Shown one piece after another: positions 11,854 to 23,090 of a stretch of DNA of 64,000 nucleotides; the stretch's first letter is position 1, and every line of letters begins with the position of its first letter. The position numbers were made by a program, and so were the translations under genes. Below the pieces are notes generated by a model. It searched no databases, was not told the origin of the DNA, and worked only from the letters and a program-made list of their open reading frames with translations. The stretch spans positions 15,235,501 to 15,299,500 of the forward strand of contig JAUCBN010000014.1 of the NCBI GenBank assembly GCA_035048815.1. The letters run 5' to 3'. Source of the stretch: Abelmoschus esculentus. Its lineage: Eukaryota; Streptophyta; Magnoliopsida; Malvales; Malvaceae.

Positions 11854-13506
11854 ATGGCGAATAAGGTTGGATTTATCTGTGTGTGTTCTGTATTTCTGGT
11901 GGCGTTGGGGATCACCGTGGAAGGAAATGGCAATGGTATACAGGTTTCGAAGAAGATGCTGATGAACCTTTGCGGTCCAGTGCAATACAAAGCGACATGC
12001 GAGCAGAGCCTACTCAAGACGAAAGTTGCCGACGTCAAGGGGTTGATAATGACCACTTTTACGCAGGCAGTGGCGGAGATAAATGGGGTTATGTTGAAAT
12101 CGGGGAAGATGAAAGGGTTGCGGACGGACGAAGGGACCGAGGACGCCTTCAAGGTTTGCCAGGAGGTGTTGGATTACGCCGTCGACGACATCCAGACTTC
12201 GGTAGGCACGCTCGGGAAAATCCCCATAACAAAGATTGGCAAGTTCCTCACGAACCTCAAGGTGTGGCTGAGCGGAGCCGTCACCAGCCAGCAAACCTGC
12301 ATAGACTCGTACGCGGAGAAGAGCAGCTCGGGGGCGGAGGTAATGACGAGACTCCTAAAACACTCCCAGGAGCTAACCAGCAACGCACTACACATGGTGT
12401 CCGGGATATCGTCCGTCGCCAGCAACATCCACATCCCAGTCCCACATATCCCAATCTTTGGCAATCTCGGCAACACTGGCTTCTTTCGTAAACTCTTGTC
12501 CAACAGCGACGGGTTCCCAGAATGGATGACCTCCGCCGATCGGAGACTCCTTGAGGCAGAGAATGTTGAGCCTAACGTCGTGGTTGCTAAAGATGGAAGT
12601 GGCAAATACAATAGCATCAACAATGCCTTGGCTGAAGTCCCAAAGAAAAACCCCACACGATTTGTTATTTACGTTAAGGCCGGTGTTTACAATGAGAACG
12701 TCGACATCGACAAGTCCATGAACAATGTAATGCTGATCGGAGATGGTCCGACCAATACGATCGTCACCAGTGACTTGAGCGTCGCAGTTCATAAACTTAC
12801 CACCTTCCACACGTCCACTGTTGGTAAGTAATATTGTATATATCTTTACGTTTTAGGCGCTAAGCATAAACATATTTTCTCTCTATGTATGTCAATGTCT
12901 GCTCTAGTACTGATTTGCTTGTGTTGTTGATTTTTAGCTGTGAACGGGAAAAATTTCATAGCCAAGAACATCGCATTCCAGAACACTGCCGGACCATCAG
13001 GTCACCAAGCTGTCGCACTGAGGTCAACCGGTGATAAGGGCGCTTACTACAACTGCCACTTCCACGGCTACCAGGACACCCTTTACGCCAACAAGGAAAG
13101 GCAGTACTATCGCGACTGCACCATCAGTGGCACGGTGGACTTCATCTTCGGGGACGCAAGGAGCATGTTTCAGAACTGCCAGATCATCGTGAGGAACCCG
13201 GCTCCCAACCAAAACTGCATCGTCGCGGCACACGGGAAGAAAGACCCGCTATCCTTTACCGCCATCGTTCTCCACAACTGCACAATCTCCGGCGAGCCTG
13301 ACTACCTCCCGGTTAAGAACAAAAACAAGTCGTACCTCGCCCGCCCCTGGAAGGCTTACGCCACCACCATCATAATGCAGTCTCAAATCGATAACATCAT
13401 CACCCCTGCGGGGTACACACCGATGAACGGCTCCGTCGGCCTCGATACCTCGTTTTCCTTTGAATTAAATTTGGCATACATTTTCTTTTTAAAAAAACTA
13501 AACTAA
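11854..13506 (+). CDS. Pectin methylesterase with PMEI pro-region, C-terminally truncated
   Basis: Cell-wall carboxylesterase that removes methyl esters from homogalacturonan. Exons 11854-12823 and 12938-13506, phase 1, give 512 aa. There is a signal peptide (about residues 1-24). The PMEI domain keeps its cysteines (LCGPVQYKATC, QQTCIDSY), the processing-type motif DRRLLEAEN follows, and the catalytic domain begins near VVVAKDGSGKY. Catalytic signatures present: GHQAVALR, YQDTLYA, DFIFGDAR and YLARPW, covering the family's two Asp, Gln and Arg residues. Homology to the two neighbours stops abruptly after GLDTSF (13455); 16 unrelated residues follow and then a stop. About 50 C-terminal residues, including the conserved EFGNRGPGSKTDGR block, are missing, and no downstream sequence restores them. 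It may be a decaying copy or make an impaired enzyme. Start chosen at MANKV, matching both paralogues. Confidence 0.85.
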
Positions 13507-14155
13507 CAAGAAGATTACATAATTAGGAAACATTAGCCATTAAGACAAATAAATCTCTGACCTAAATTATGAATGTTTTATTTTTATTTTTTTCGGTAGC
13601 TCTTTTTACATTCAATATTAATTTTTTTAAAATTAATTTTAAAAAATACGTCATATTTTTATTAGTCTAAATCTTAACTCTAATCTTAATTTTCAACTTA
13701 AAATCTTAACCTTTAACATTTTTTTTAGTGTAAAAACATAAATAAAATATATAAAGATAAATGATAATCATATTATTTTTTTTATTAAAAATTACTTGTT
13801 ATTTATCATTCAAATCCCTTATGTTCTGGACAATTATAAAATATCAATAATAATTAATTATTAATCAAAAGTCGATGTGATAACTATATAAATGACATAC
13901 AAATAATTTTCGTTTTTTTTTTTCAATTTTATTTATCCTTCAATATTAAAAAATATATTTTTTCTGTGATACACATTGTGAATGAATAAATTCTTTTCTT
14001 GACGACTCGAATAATTGTAGAAGTGAAGCACATTATTAAACTTCATAAGAAATATTGGCAATAAAAGAGAAGTAATGATTAGATTATTCAAATTTTTATT
14101 GAAAAAAGTGTTTAATAGATAATAAACAGTAATGGGTCAGTTTTTTATTGCTGGT
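13507..14155. other. Convergent intergenic spacer between PME genes 1 and 2
   Basis: AT-rich spacer where the first (+) and second (-) PME genes converge. I looked for the missing C-terminal PME block (EFGNRGPG, GIKK) on the plus strand and saw none. No other gene is apparent. Confidence 0.7.
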
Positions 14156-15944
14156 TTAGACCCCTGTAACCATGTCGGGAATTATGGGAATCCCGATTTG
14201 TGGAATCCAGGTCTCGGATTCGAGGTAGATGCGAGGGGTGAATTGCTTGATCGCAGCAAGATCGAGTTTCTTGATACCGCCCCATTTGGCCCTGCCGTCC
14301 GTTTTAGATCCGGGACCCCGGTTTCCGAACTCAACGTAGAACGAGGTTTCCAGCCCCTTGTCGCCGTTCATGGGAATGTATCCCAACGGTTGGATGATGT
14401 CGTCGATCTGCGACTGCATTATGATAACAGTCGCGTAATCCCTCCATGGTCTGTTGAGGTACGACAGGTTCTTGTCCTTAAACGGGAGGTAGTCCTTGTC
14501 GCCGGAGAAGGTGCAGTTCTGGAACACGTATCCGCCTTTGGATTCTGGCAACTTCTTCCCCTGTGCGATGCAGATGCAGTTTTGGTTCTCCATCGGCTTC
14601 CTCACGAGCAACAAGCAGTTCTGGAACACAGCCCTAGCGTCGCCGAAGACGAAGTCTATGGTCCCGGTGATGGTGCAGTCGCGGTAGAACTGTCGGCCCT
14701 CATGTGCGTAGAGGGTGTCTTGGTACCCGTTGAAATGGCAGTTGTAGAAGGCGGCCATGTCACCGGACGCCCTGAGGGCGACCGCTTGGTGACCGTCGGG
14801 TCCAATGGAGTTTTCGAACCCGATGTCCTTGGCTATGAAATTCATCCCAGTCGCAGCTGTTAAAACCGAACACAGTTTAGAACAGAGGTTGCACTGTAAG
14901 ACCGTAGTAAATTTAAATAATTGAAGTTGAGTTTAGTCACTGCTTACAAACTGTTGCGGTGTGGAAGGTTGTCGGTTTCGGCTTGGTCTTTTCGACGCTG
15001 ACGCTGTTGGTGATGATGGTCTTAGTCGGACCATCTCCGATGAGCATAACATGGGTCATACTCCTAGGGATGTCGATTCTCTCGGTGTAAACTCCTGCCT
15101 TAATGTGAATGACAACTCGGTTGGCATTCTTCCTGGGAATTTCAGCCACAGCCTTGGCGATGCTATCGTATTTTCCACTTCCGTCTTTAGCAACCACCAT
15201 GGTCGGCGTAAGGTCCTCAGTTTTTGCCTGCAGAAGTTTGCGGTCGCTGTAGCTCATCCATTCGGGGAACTCGCTGTTCTTTTCCAACAAGAGCCTACGT
15301 TGGATCCCGGCGGCGTCAATGTTTCCGATGTTGGGGATGTTGAGCTCTTTAGTGATGGAAGATAACCCATTCAAAATGGTGAGCCCATTCCTGCTTAGCT
15401 CCTGTGCCTTAGTCATGATCGACCTCATCTTCTCCGCCGCTTCGCCGTTCATCTCCTCGTACGAGTCTATACAGGTCTGCTGACTGGTGAGGACGCCGCT
15501 CAGCCACACCTGGAGGGTCAAGAGAATCTCGCCGATCTTCTGCATATCGTACTCCCCGAGCTTGTCAAACGATCTTTCCAGGTCTAGAATGTTCCAATCG
15601 AACAACTCCTGGCAAGTCTTGAAAGCCTCTTTCGTGTTTTCATCCGCCTGCAGCTCTTTCACCGTCTTCGAATTCTCCACCAAATTCTTTATCTCCGCCA
15701 CCGTGGCCTTGAACTCCGTCCTTATCAGCTCCTTGGGGTCGCTCGAGTTCGACGACGCCATGCTCTCCTCACACGTTTCTTTAAACTGCGTTGGTTGACA
15801 AAGGGTTTGTATCGCCTTCCTAGAAGTCGCCATTCTGTCATCATCCTTCTTTGCATTATTGAGACCAACGGCGAAATACACAGCGAGCACCGACGCCACC
15901 ACTGCTACCAACAGTACGATTATAAAAAGAACGGTATTTGCCAT
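14156..15944 (-). CDS. Pectin methylesterase with PMEI pro-region
   Basis: Type-I (pro-region) pectinesterase acting in the cell wall. Exons 14948-15944 and 14156-14856, phase 1 as in both neighbours, give 565 aa. The N-terminus has one hydrophobic segment (about residues 5-27, signal anchor type). The PMEI domain follows, with cysteines in LCQPTQFKETC and QQTCIDSY. Two basic processing-type motifs (QRRLLLEK and DRKLLQAK) precede the catalytic domain starting near MVVAKDGSGKY. Catalytic signatures: GHQAVALR, YQDTLYA, DFVFGDAR and YLNRPW. The C-terminal EFGNRGPGSKTDGR block is intact. The usual LGRPW is LNRPW here. It shares a divergent 1.1-kb promoter region with the PME at 17083. The long plus-strand open frame at 14132-14863 is antisense shadow. 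Confidence 0.95.
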
Positions 15945-17082
15945 TTTTAAACAGCTTTTTTTCCAGATTGAAACCCTAATATAAAATCCTTTTCTCCTCC
16001 CTTGAATCTAATCAGAAATGCAAACAGCTGTGGGGGCTTGTTGCTTATTGCTTATTAAGCCCCTTGAGCGTTTGCTTATTGCTCGGATGATCTCTCAGCC
16101 TTCCCAATGCCACTTCTTATACATCAAGGACATCGCCATTGTTAGTTAATTCATTTTCTATGGTGGAGAGGTTCTTGCGGATACCACCAGTTCTTTATTT
16201 TATTGCATATCCACGCAGATTTTATCGGATAATTTCCTTTTAATGATAATACTTTTAAATAATATTTCAGGTATTATATTTGATATTTTATCAAAATATA
16301 AGTATTACATTCGAAATTCATCAAATATTCCTATATTGAATATTTTGTCAAAATATATCTAATAAATTAGATATTTTAAAAGCATATTTATCACATTAAA
16401 CCTCATATATTAAAATTTTGGTCCAAGATGATTTAATTATAAATATTTCTTTAATTTGATTTTAATTATAGTTATGGTCCAAGAAAAATTATTGAGTATA
16501 TATTAATCAATAATTTATTATAAGTTATATAATTTTTAATATTAAATTAATTACTAATTTTTTAAAAATATTTAAGTTTTAAAGAAAAATATGTTTGTAC
16601 TTATATATTAATCGAATTAAAACTTAAAAGAAGTATGTAAAATATTAAAATTTAAATATTTTTAAAAAGTTAGTAATTAATTAATACTATTTCATCTTAT
16701 ATTACGCACTATTTAAAACCCTAACCGCAAAATTCCGAGATTTTAGAACAAGAAGAAGAGTTAAACACCTTAAACTTTGAACAATTTGTTTTCACCTCCG
16801 CAGGGATCTCTCGACCGTACAAATCGAATCCTTAACTAAAACTGGTGATCTTCTTCGTGTATAAATGGGGTATTGGAAATGCAGATTATTCAAGCAACTC
16901 AAAGGGCAATGAGCAATAAGCAATAAGCAATAAGCAGCCTCACCTAGCTGCATTTATTCTTCTTTCTTCCTCTCTTCTGCCGCCGTTTGGACTTTGGATT
17001 CAAACGAAAAGAAGGGAGGGAAAAGATTTTTCATTTATTGTCCTTTGTAGGGTTGTAATCAGGAAAGAAAAGCTGTTTAATA
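15945..17082. promoter_or_regulatory. Divergent promoter region of PME genes 2 and 3
   Basis: The 1.14 kb between the two start codons has mirrored features. On the minus side: TGTATAAG (16116-16123) with GGCATTGGGAA, then GAGCAATAAGC and AATAAGCAATAAGCAAC (16039-16086), and AAGCTGTTTAAAAATGGC at the ATG. On the plus side: TGTATAAATG (about 16859-16868) with GGTATTGGAA, then four GCAATRAGC-type words (16906-16937), and AAGCTGTTTAATAATGGC at the ATG. The middle (about 16240-16700) is very AT-rich. The mirrored order indicates that the promoter was duplicated with the coding sequence; whether the GCAATAAG words bind a factor is unknown. Confidence 0.6.
16860..16865 (+). promoter_or_regulatory. 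TATA box of PME gene 3
   Basis: TATAAA 218 bp upstream of the ATG at 17083, with downstream sequence GGTATTGGAAATGCAGATTA and ATTCAAGC shared with the first PME promoter. Confidence 0.6.
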
Positions 17083-18844
17083 ATGGCGAATAACGTTGTT
17101 TTTGCGCTTGTTTGTTTGGTGGCCTTGGTGGCGTCGGTGGTGGCAGTGGTGTTCGCTGTAGGCTTGAATAAGTCCAAGTGCGAAGAGAAAACGACGACAT
17201 CTTCGAAGGCGGTGCAGTCCGTTTGTCAACCGACGGATTACAAAGAAACGTGTGAGAAGAGTCTTGCGACGTCCAACTCCAGCGACCCCAAGGAGTTGAT
17301 AAGGACAGGGTTTCAGGCGACGGTGACGGAGATAAAGCGGGTGTTGGCGGATTCCAAGACGCTTCAGCAGTTGGCAACGGACGAGGGGACAAAGGATGCT
17401 CTCAGTGTTTGCAAGGAGGTTTTGGATTATGCCATCGACGACCTCGAGACCTCCTTCAAGACGCTCGGGGAGTACGACATGAGCAAGATCGGCGACATCC
17501 TACTGCGCATTCAGGTGTGGCTGAGCGGCGCCCTAACTAGCCAGCAGACCTGCATAGACTCATTCGCCGAGAAGAACGGCGAGGCAGCCGAGAAGATGAA
17601 GTCAATCTTGAAAACGTCGCAGGAGCTAAACATGAACGCCCTTGGGATGATGTACGGCATAGCCTCCATCGCGAAAGACCTAAACATCCCCAACATCGGC
17701 AACATCGACACCTCTTCATTCCAACGTAAGGTCTTGTCGGAGAAGAGCAATGACTTCCCCGGATGGATGAGCCACAGTGACCGGAAACTCCTGCAGGCGG
17801 GGAACATTCAGCCTAACGTGGTGGTTACTAAAGACGGAAGTGGAAAATACGACAGCATTGCCAAGGCTTTGGCTGAAGTCCCTAAGAAGAATACCCAACG
17901 ATTTGTTATTCACGTTAAGGCCGGAGTTTACAAAGAAAAGATTGAAATCCCAAAGGGTGCCGACCACGTTATGCTCGTCGGAGATGGCCCGACCAAGACC
18001 GTCATTACCAATAACCTCAGTGTCGTAAGGAGTAAAGTTACAACCTTCCACACTGCAACCGTTGGTAAGCTTTAGTATTTGACTACATATTTTGCGAGCT
18101 CTAATCTCCACTCTGAAAATACTGATCTTCGTGTGTTTTGCAGCTGTGGATGCGAAGAATTTTATTGCAAAAGACATCGGATTCGAGAACACTGCCGGAT
18201 ACGAGGGCGAGCAAGCCGTCGCCCTGAGGGCTTCCGGCGATCAAGGCATCTACTTCAACTGCCACTTCAACGGTTTCCAAGACACCCTTTATCCCCAAAA
18301 GGAGATGCAATTCTTCCGCGACTGCGTCATCACCGGCACCATAGACTTTATCTTCGGCGACTCCAGAGCGGTGTTCCAGAACTGCCAGATGATCGTGAGG
18401 AAGCCAGGTCCCAACCAAAGTTGCATGGTGGTTGCACAGGGTAAAAAGTTCGATAAATCTAGGGGCGGCTTCGTGCTCCACAACTGCACCATCTCCGGTG
18501 ACAAGGACTACATCCCAGTGAAGGACATAAACAAGGCTTACCTCAATAGACCGTGGAAGCCTCTAGCCACCGTCATCATCATCCAATCCAACATCGAAGA
18601 CATCATCCAACCAGAAGGTTACATTCCTATGCATGCCGGCATGGGTGAGTCTACTTCCTACTTCGTTGAGTTCGGCAACCGTGGACCTGGTTCTAAAACC
18701 GACGGCAGGGTGAAATGGTCTGGAATCAAGCAAGTTGATTTGAACACTGCCAAGTCATTCACCCCTGGAACCTTCCTCCAATCCAGTACCTGGATTCCAG
18801 ATACTGGAATTCCCTGCACTCCCGACTGGATCCCTGGGCTGTAA
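17083..18844 (+). CDS. Pectin methylesterase with PMEI pro-region
   Basis: Type-I pectinesterase, 560 aa, exons 17083-18064 and 18144-18844 (phase 1). N-terminal hydrophobic segment at about residues 5-27. The PMEI domain has VCQPTDYKETC, VCKEVLDYA and QQTCIDSF, followed by processing-type motif DRKLLQAGN, and the catalytic domain starts near VVVTKDGSGKY. Signatures: GEQAVALR (Glu where the neighbours have His), FQDTLYP, DFIFGDSR and YLNRPW. The C-terminus is complete through EFGNRGPGSKTDGR and GIPCTPDWIPGL. Pre-domain wording (SSDPKELIRT, DDLETSFKTLGEYD) is closer to the gene at 15944 than to the one at 11854. The intron is only 79 nt. Likely the most intact and typical member of the cluster; tissue of expression is not shown by the sequence. 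Confidence 0.95.
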
Positions 18845-21800
18845 ACTAGCAAAAATCCCTGGAACCTTCATCGTTATTTGTAATATTTTATCATACTGCC
18901 ATAATTAAACAACTTTTTTCCTATATATATTCAATTAATGGACATTCCACACAAATATTTTAATAAATGTAACAACAACAAAAAAAAAAAAGCAACTAAC
19001 ATAGATAAATAAATTTATCTAGATAATTGTGTTTAGAACCTGGTTATTCGACACCTAGAAGTGTGTGTTTTAACAGTACATGACTTTTTGCCATGTCTAT
19101 CGTGAAGGAAATAAGATTACAGATGTTGTGTCAAAGCTGAACTAGGGATGAACCGTTTGATTCTACGGTTAACTCCCACCTACTGTAGCCCTCTGATCAT
19201 CTCGTGATGATGATGAATAAACCATCAATTCTCATCCTCAAACCTCTTTTCGGTACCTGTCTTTACCTCTTCATCTATATCGCCTAAAATCGACATAAAA
19301 AGTAAAATATCAATACTTTGTTAGTAATTATACTTTGTTACACCATATTATGTTGATTTTATAGATATAAATCATAGTAATATTATTATTTAACTAAATG
19401 TTAATATATAAGTTAAGTTTATTTAATCGTTATTCAAGTTATCTATATATATTTATATTATCATTTATTTATATATTTTAATGTATTTAATTTAAGAATG
19501 AGTTTTTTTTTATTATTAAAAATGGGTTTGGATTGGGTTGAATTATTAAAAAATAAAATGAAATCAGTTTGAGTTATTAATATTTTATTTTTGGTTTGAA
19601 TGATTCTTTTACGAATAAATATTATTAATCAATTGATGATATTTAATTTAAAATGGTGTAACAAACTTATATAACAATGTATGTCGCAATAATAATATCA
19701 TATAAACAAATATATTAACTTTTTAGAATGACATATATTTCCAAAAAATATATATAATTTTATAAAATATAAAATATTTTTCTTCTAATATTTCATTTTA
19801 CTAGTTTATTTTAAGTAGTTTATCGTTAAATAACTAACCTTTTAATGAAATTATATTTTTTAATAAAAATTATATTATTTAAAAAAAATTCAATCATTAG
19901 ACGTATGTCGATGAAAAGATTTCAGATGAACATAAAATTTATGTCCAATAATCACATTGAACTTCAATCATATATTTTAAATCCTAAGTAGAAGATAAAA
20001 TTCTTTTAAAATAATTTTTTAATCATGAGACTCGAATATAATATTTGACATGACGGATATAAACTCATTTACCATTTAAGTGAAGAAGACATTAATGGAT
20101 GAAATCTATAGTTCTGAGTCATGAGATATCATACTAAATGCAGCATAGTTCCATGGATATGGAGACCCACCATGAAAGTTGAGTGCAATAAACATGGAGT
20201 GATCGAAGAAGATGATTAAGACGGCGACGTTTCGTCAATTTCAGACACTGGGGGATTAGCTTTGCTTTAATTCCGAACAGACTTAACTATAAACACTTAC
20301 TGTTCTACCTTACAAACAGGTTTCAACCCAACAAATAATTGTCTCTCACGTACCAACATTAATCGGTTAGTTGGTCTAATATGATAAAATAATATATTTT
20401 TAAATAAAATTAAATATTTAAAATTTGATATTATAAATAAAATAAACTTAATTAAATGTATTATTTTCATAATAAATTTTTATATAAATCAACTCATATT
20501 CTTCGTTCGTACGTGTTATTATCGGTAAAATGACTTAAATATTGCTTTTAAAAAAGTTATTCAAATATTATAAAAAAAATATTTTATTTTTTAAAATATT
20601 ATACTTTGAACAGTGATCGAATTAAAAAAATAAAAATATTATTTAAAATCGAAATCTTTTATCATCGACTCTAGTAGGTCCAACAAACTGACACTATTTT
20701 AATTATTACTATATGTTACATTTTTGTTTTTTTGTTCATAGTACACGTATCACATTGTATCATCTTGAACCATAAATTTAATCTACCATGCTGAGGGTGA
20801 GTAATAGCTTTGCATTTTAGGGTCAAACATGCACTCTCATACTTCTAATTGTATTACAAAATTTATATTTTAGGGTCGAAATATATGTACGTACATACAT
20901 AAATAAATAGAAGTATGATTTTATGTTAGATGTAAAAATAAAATTTTAATAAAAAATATATAAAAATGTATTCTTTTAAAATTATATATAAATTTTAAAT
21001 TTTTAAGAACGATCACTTTTTCATCTCTTGATCTATTTTTATGTATGTACATGAACGAAAGTTATAGATTTTAAGTTTAAAGAGTATTTTGTGTTAAAAA
21101 ATAAGTTTAAGAGTGTTTAAAATTCTCTAAAAGAATAATCAATCATTTTTTGTATTTTTAAATTTATTTTTTAAATAATATTGTAAATTGACACACTAAA
21201 TTTTTACCTCATGAAATTATTTTTTTAAAATATTTTTTAAAAAATTATTAAATTTTAAAATAATTCTAAAAATCTTAAAGTTTATTTTTCTTAAATATGA
21301 TATATTTATAAAAATATCGATTGACAATGTTGTGATACGACTATATAACTAATCAATTGATTTTAAAAAATTATTAGATTTAACTGTTAGAGTTTATTAA
21401 AAAAGATAAAATGATAAAACTTTGGACTTTATTTTCAAAATTTTTAGGGTTTTATATAATTTCAACTTTAATTTTTATATTGATTAACTGAGATAAAATT
21501 ATTATATTATTTGATGCAGATAATTTATGATTTATAATTTAAAGTTTAAATTTTAAGATTTAATGATTTATGATCACTGTGTGGATGTAGATATGTAGTA
21601 TATAAATTGGGTCTATAATTGATATTATTTGATTTATTAGGTATAAAATTTTAAAAAATATTAGATATTATTTGATAAATATCACTAAACTTTATTAGTA
21701 TTATTAAAAAATATAACATATTAAATATCATTTATACTAACATATGATTCTTTCTATTTTTGGTGATACATGTGTTGAATAATATATTAAACTAATTATA

Positions 21801-22145
21801 AACATGACATCCACCATGTGTATACCTTAAAAATTAGGAATTATAATTTTAATGTTACAAAGAATTATATAATTTTTAATATAAAATTAATCGATTAATC
21901 TTTTAAGCATGAAACCATAATTTGACCAAGTCTTAAAAAGGATCATTTTCAGATTCTATACATAAAGAACACATCTTAATTTAATGTCTGCACGTGATCC
22001 TCAGCCTGCCTGCCTGCCTGGGGATATATCTCACCCTCATGACTTTCAAACACAGCTGCTCTCATTCAAGAACAGGCTCTGAAACTGTCTCTTTCTGTCT
22101 CTGCTCCCACTTCTCTTGGTTTCATCATCTGCTCGTCTCTCTCAA
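18845..22145. other. Intergenic region between PME gene 3 and the Ser-rich gene
   Basis: Mostly AT-rich and featureless. A less AT-rich island at about 19020-19290 stands out, but I could not assign it to an RNA or protein family. A second, weaker island lies at 20090-20300. A possible TATA (TATACATAA, about 21957) lies about 190 bp upstream of the next start codon. Confidence 0.6.
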
Positions 22146-23090
22146 ATGGAAGGAATCAAACCAGGAGGAAAAGTTGGGATTGGGGTTGATGGCAATGGCG
22201 ATGGCGATGAAATGGCCGACGGCATGCAGCTTTGCAGTAATCATCCTTACAACAAAAACAAAAACAATAATCCTGGTGGAATATGTGCTTTTTGCCTACA
22301 GGAAAAGCTCGGAAAGCTGGTTTCCTCATCCTTTCCTTTACCTCTCCGCGCCTCGCCGTCATCCTCGTCCTCTTCTCCTTCTTTTAGATCCGATGCAAGT
22401 TCTAAAGTTGCCGTTGGTGGCCGGAAAGGGGATGACGGTAAAGAAGATAAAACAAAACGGGCTACAACGACTTTCCTTTTAGCTAAGAAGAAGAAGAATC
22501 AGGATCATGGTATTGTTTTCAACAGAAGCAGATCGACTGTAGCTCACCGGGGAAGCAAGTTCCGGGATGGTTTCTGGTCTTTTCTCTACCTTTCTTCAAA
22601 AAAACAAGACTGTAAAGTTGATTCCGACGACGGAGATCGTAACGGTGTTAATACTACTGTCGCCACTGCGGCGAAGGTCTCGAGATCCAGATCCGTCGGA
22701 TGCGGAAGCCGGAGCTTCTCCGGTGATTTCTTCGAGAGGATCTCGACTGGTTTCGGAGATTGTACACTGAGAAGAGTTGAATCACAAAGAGAAGGCAAAC
22801 CGAAAGCCAGATCATCATATTCATCGTCGATGAAAGAAAGAGTCAAATGCGGCGGGATTTTCGGTGGTTTCATGATAATGACATCATCATCTTCATCTTC
22901 TTCATCATCATCGTACTGGGTTTCCTCTGCAACTGAAGATCAAACAACAGCCGGACATGGCAGAAGCAAGAGTTGGGGTTGGGCTTTTGCTAGTCCCATG
23001 AGAGCTTTCAGTAAGCCTTCTTCTAACAAGAACAAGAACAGAGCTCCGAATCTGTCTGCAATCCCTTCATTGTTAGCTGTTACGAACTGA
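22146..23090 (+). CDS. Serine-rich protein with N-terminal Cys/His motif, unknown function
   Basis: Single-exon gene, 314 aa. Near the N-terminus (about residues 30-60) is a conserved-looking block: LCSNHP, then NPGGICAFCLQEKLGKL. This CxxH/CxxC layout resembles the N-terminal block of plant DUF740 (OCTOPUS-like) proteins, but the protein is much shorter and the relation is only a suggestion. The rest is low-complexity: runs of Ser, many Lys/Arg, a CGSRSFSGDFFERISTGFGD segment, and a C-terminal GWGWAFASPMRAFSKPSS-type motif (here WGWAFASPMRAFSK). No membrane segment or signal peptide. Start is the ATG at 22146; the open frame reaches further upstream without an ATG. Function not recognised. 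Confidence 0.8.
   Translation: MEGIKPGGKVGIGVDGNGDGDEMADGMQLCSNHPYNKNKNNNPGGICAFCLQEKLGKLVSSSFPLPLRASPSSSSSSPSFRSDASSKVAVGGRKGDDGKEDKTKRATTTFLLAKKKKNQDHGIVFNRSRSTVAHRGSKFRDGFWSFLYLSSKKQDCKVDSDDGDRNGVNTTVATAAKVSRSRSVGCGSRSFSGDFFERISTGFGDCTLRRVESQREGKPKARSSYSSSMKERVKCGGIFGGFMIMTSSSSSSSSSSYWVSSATEDQTTAGHGRSKSWGWAFASPMRAFSKPSSNKNKNRAPNLSAIPSLLAVTN

Noticed and set aside
11883..12491. 202-residue alternative frame inside PME gene 1
   Set aside because: Overlaps the PMEI-PME frame, which has strong family motifs; composition is typical of an out-of-frame translation.
14132..14863. 243-residue plus-strand open frame across PME gene 2
   Set aside because: Antisense shadow of the conserved PME exon. 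Its product has no PME or other family features.
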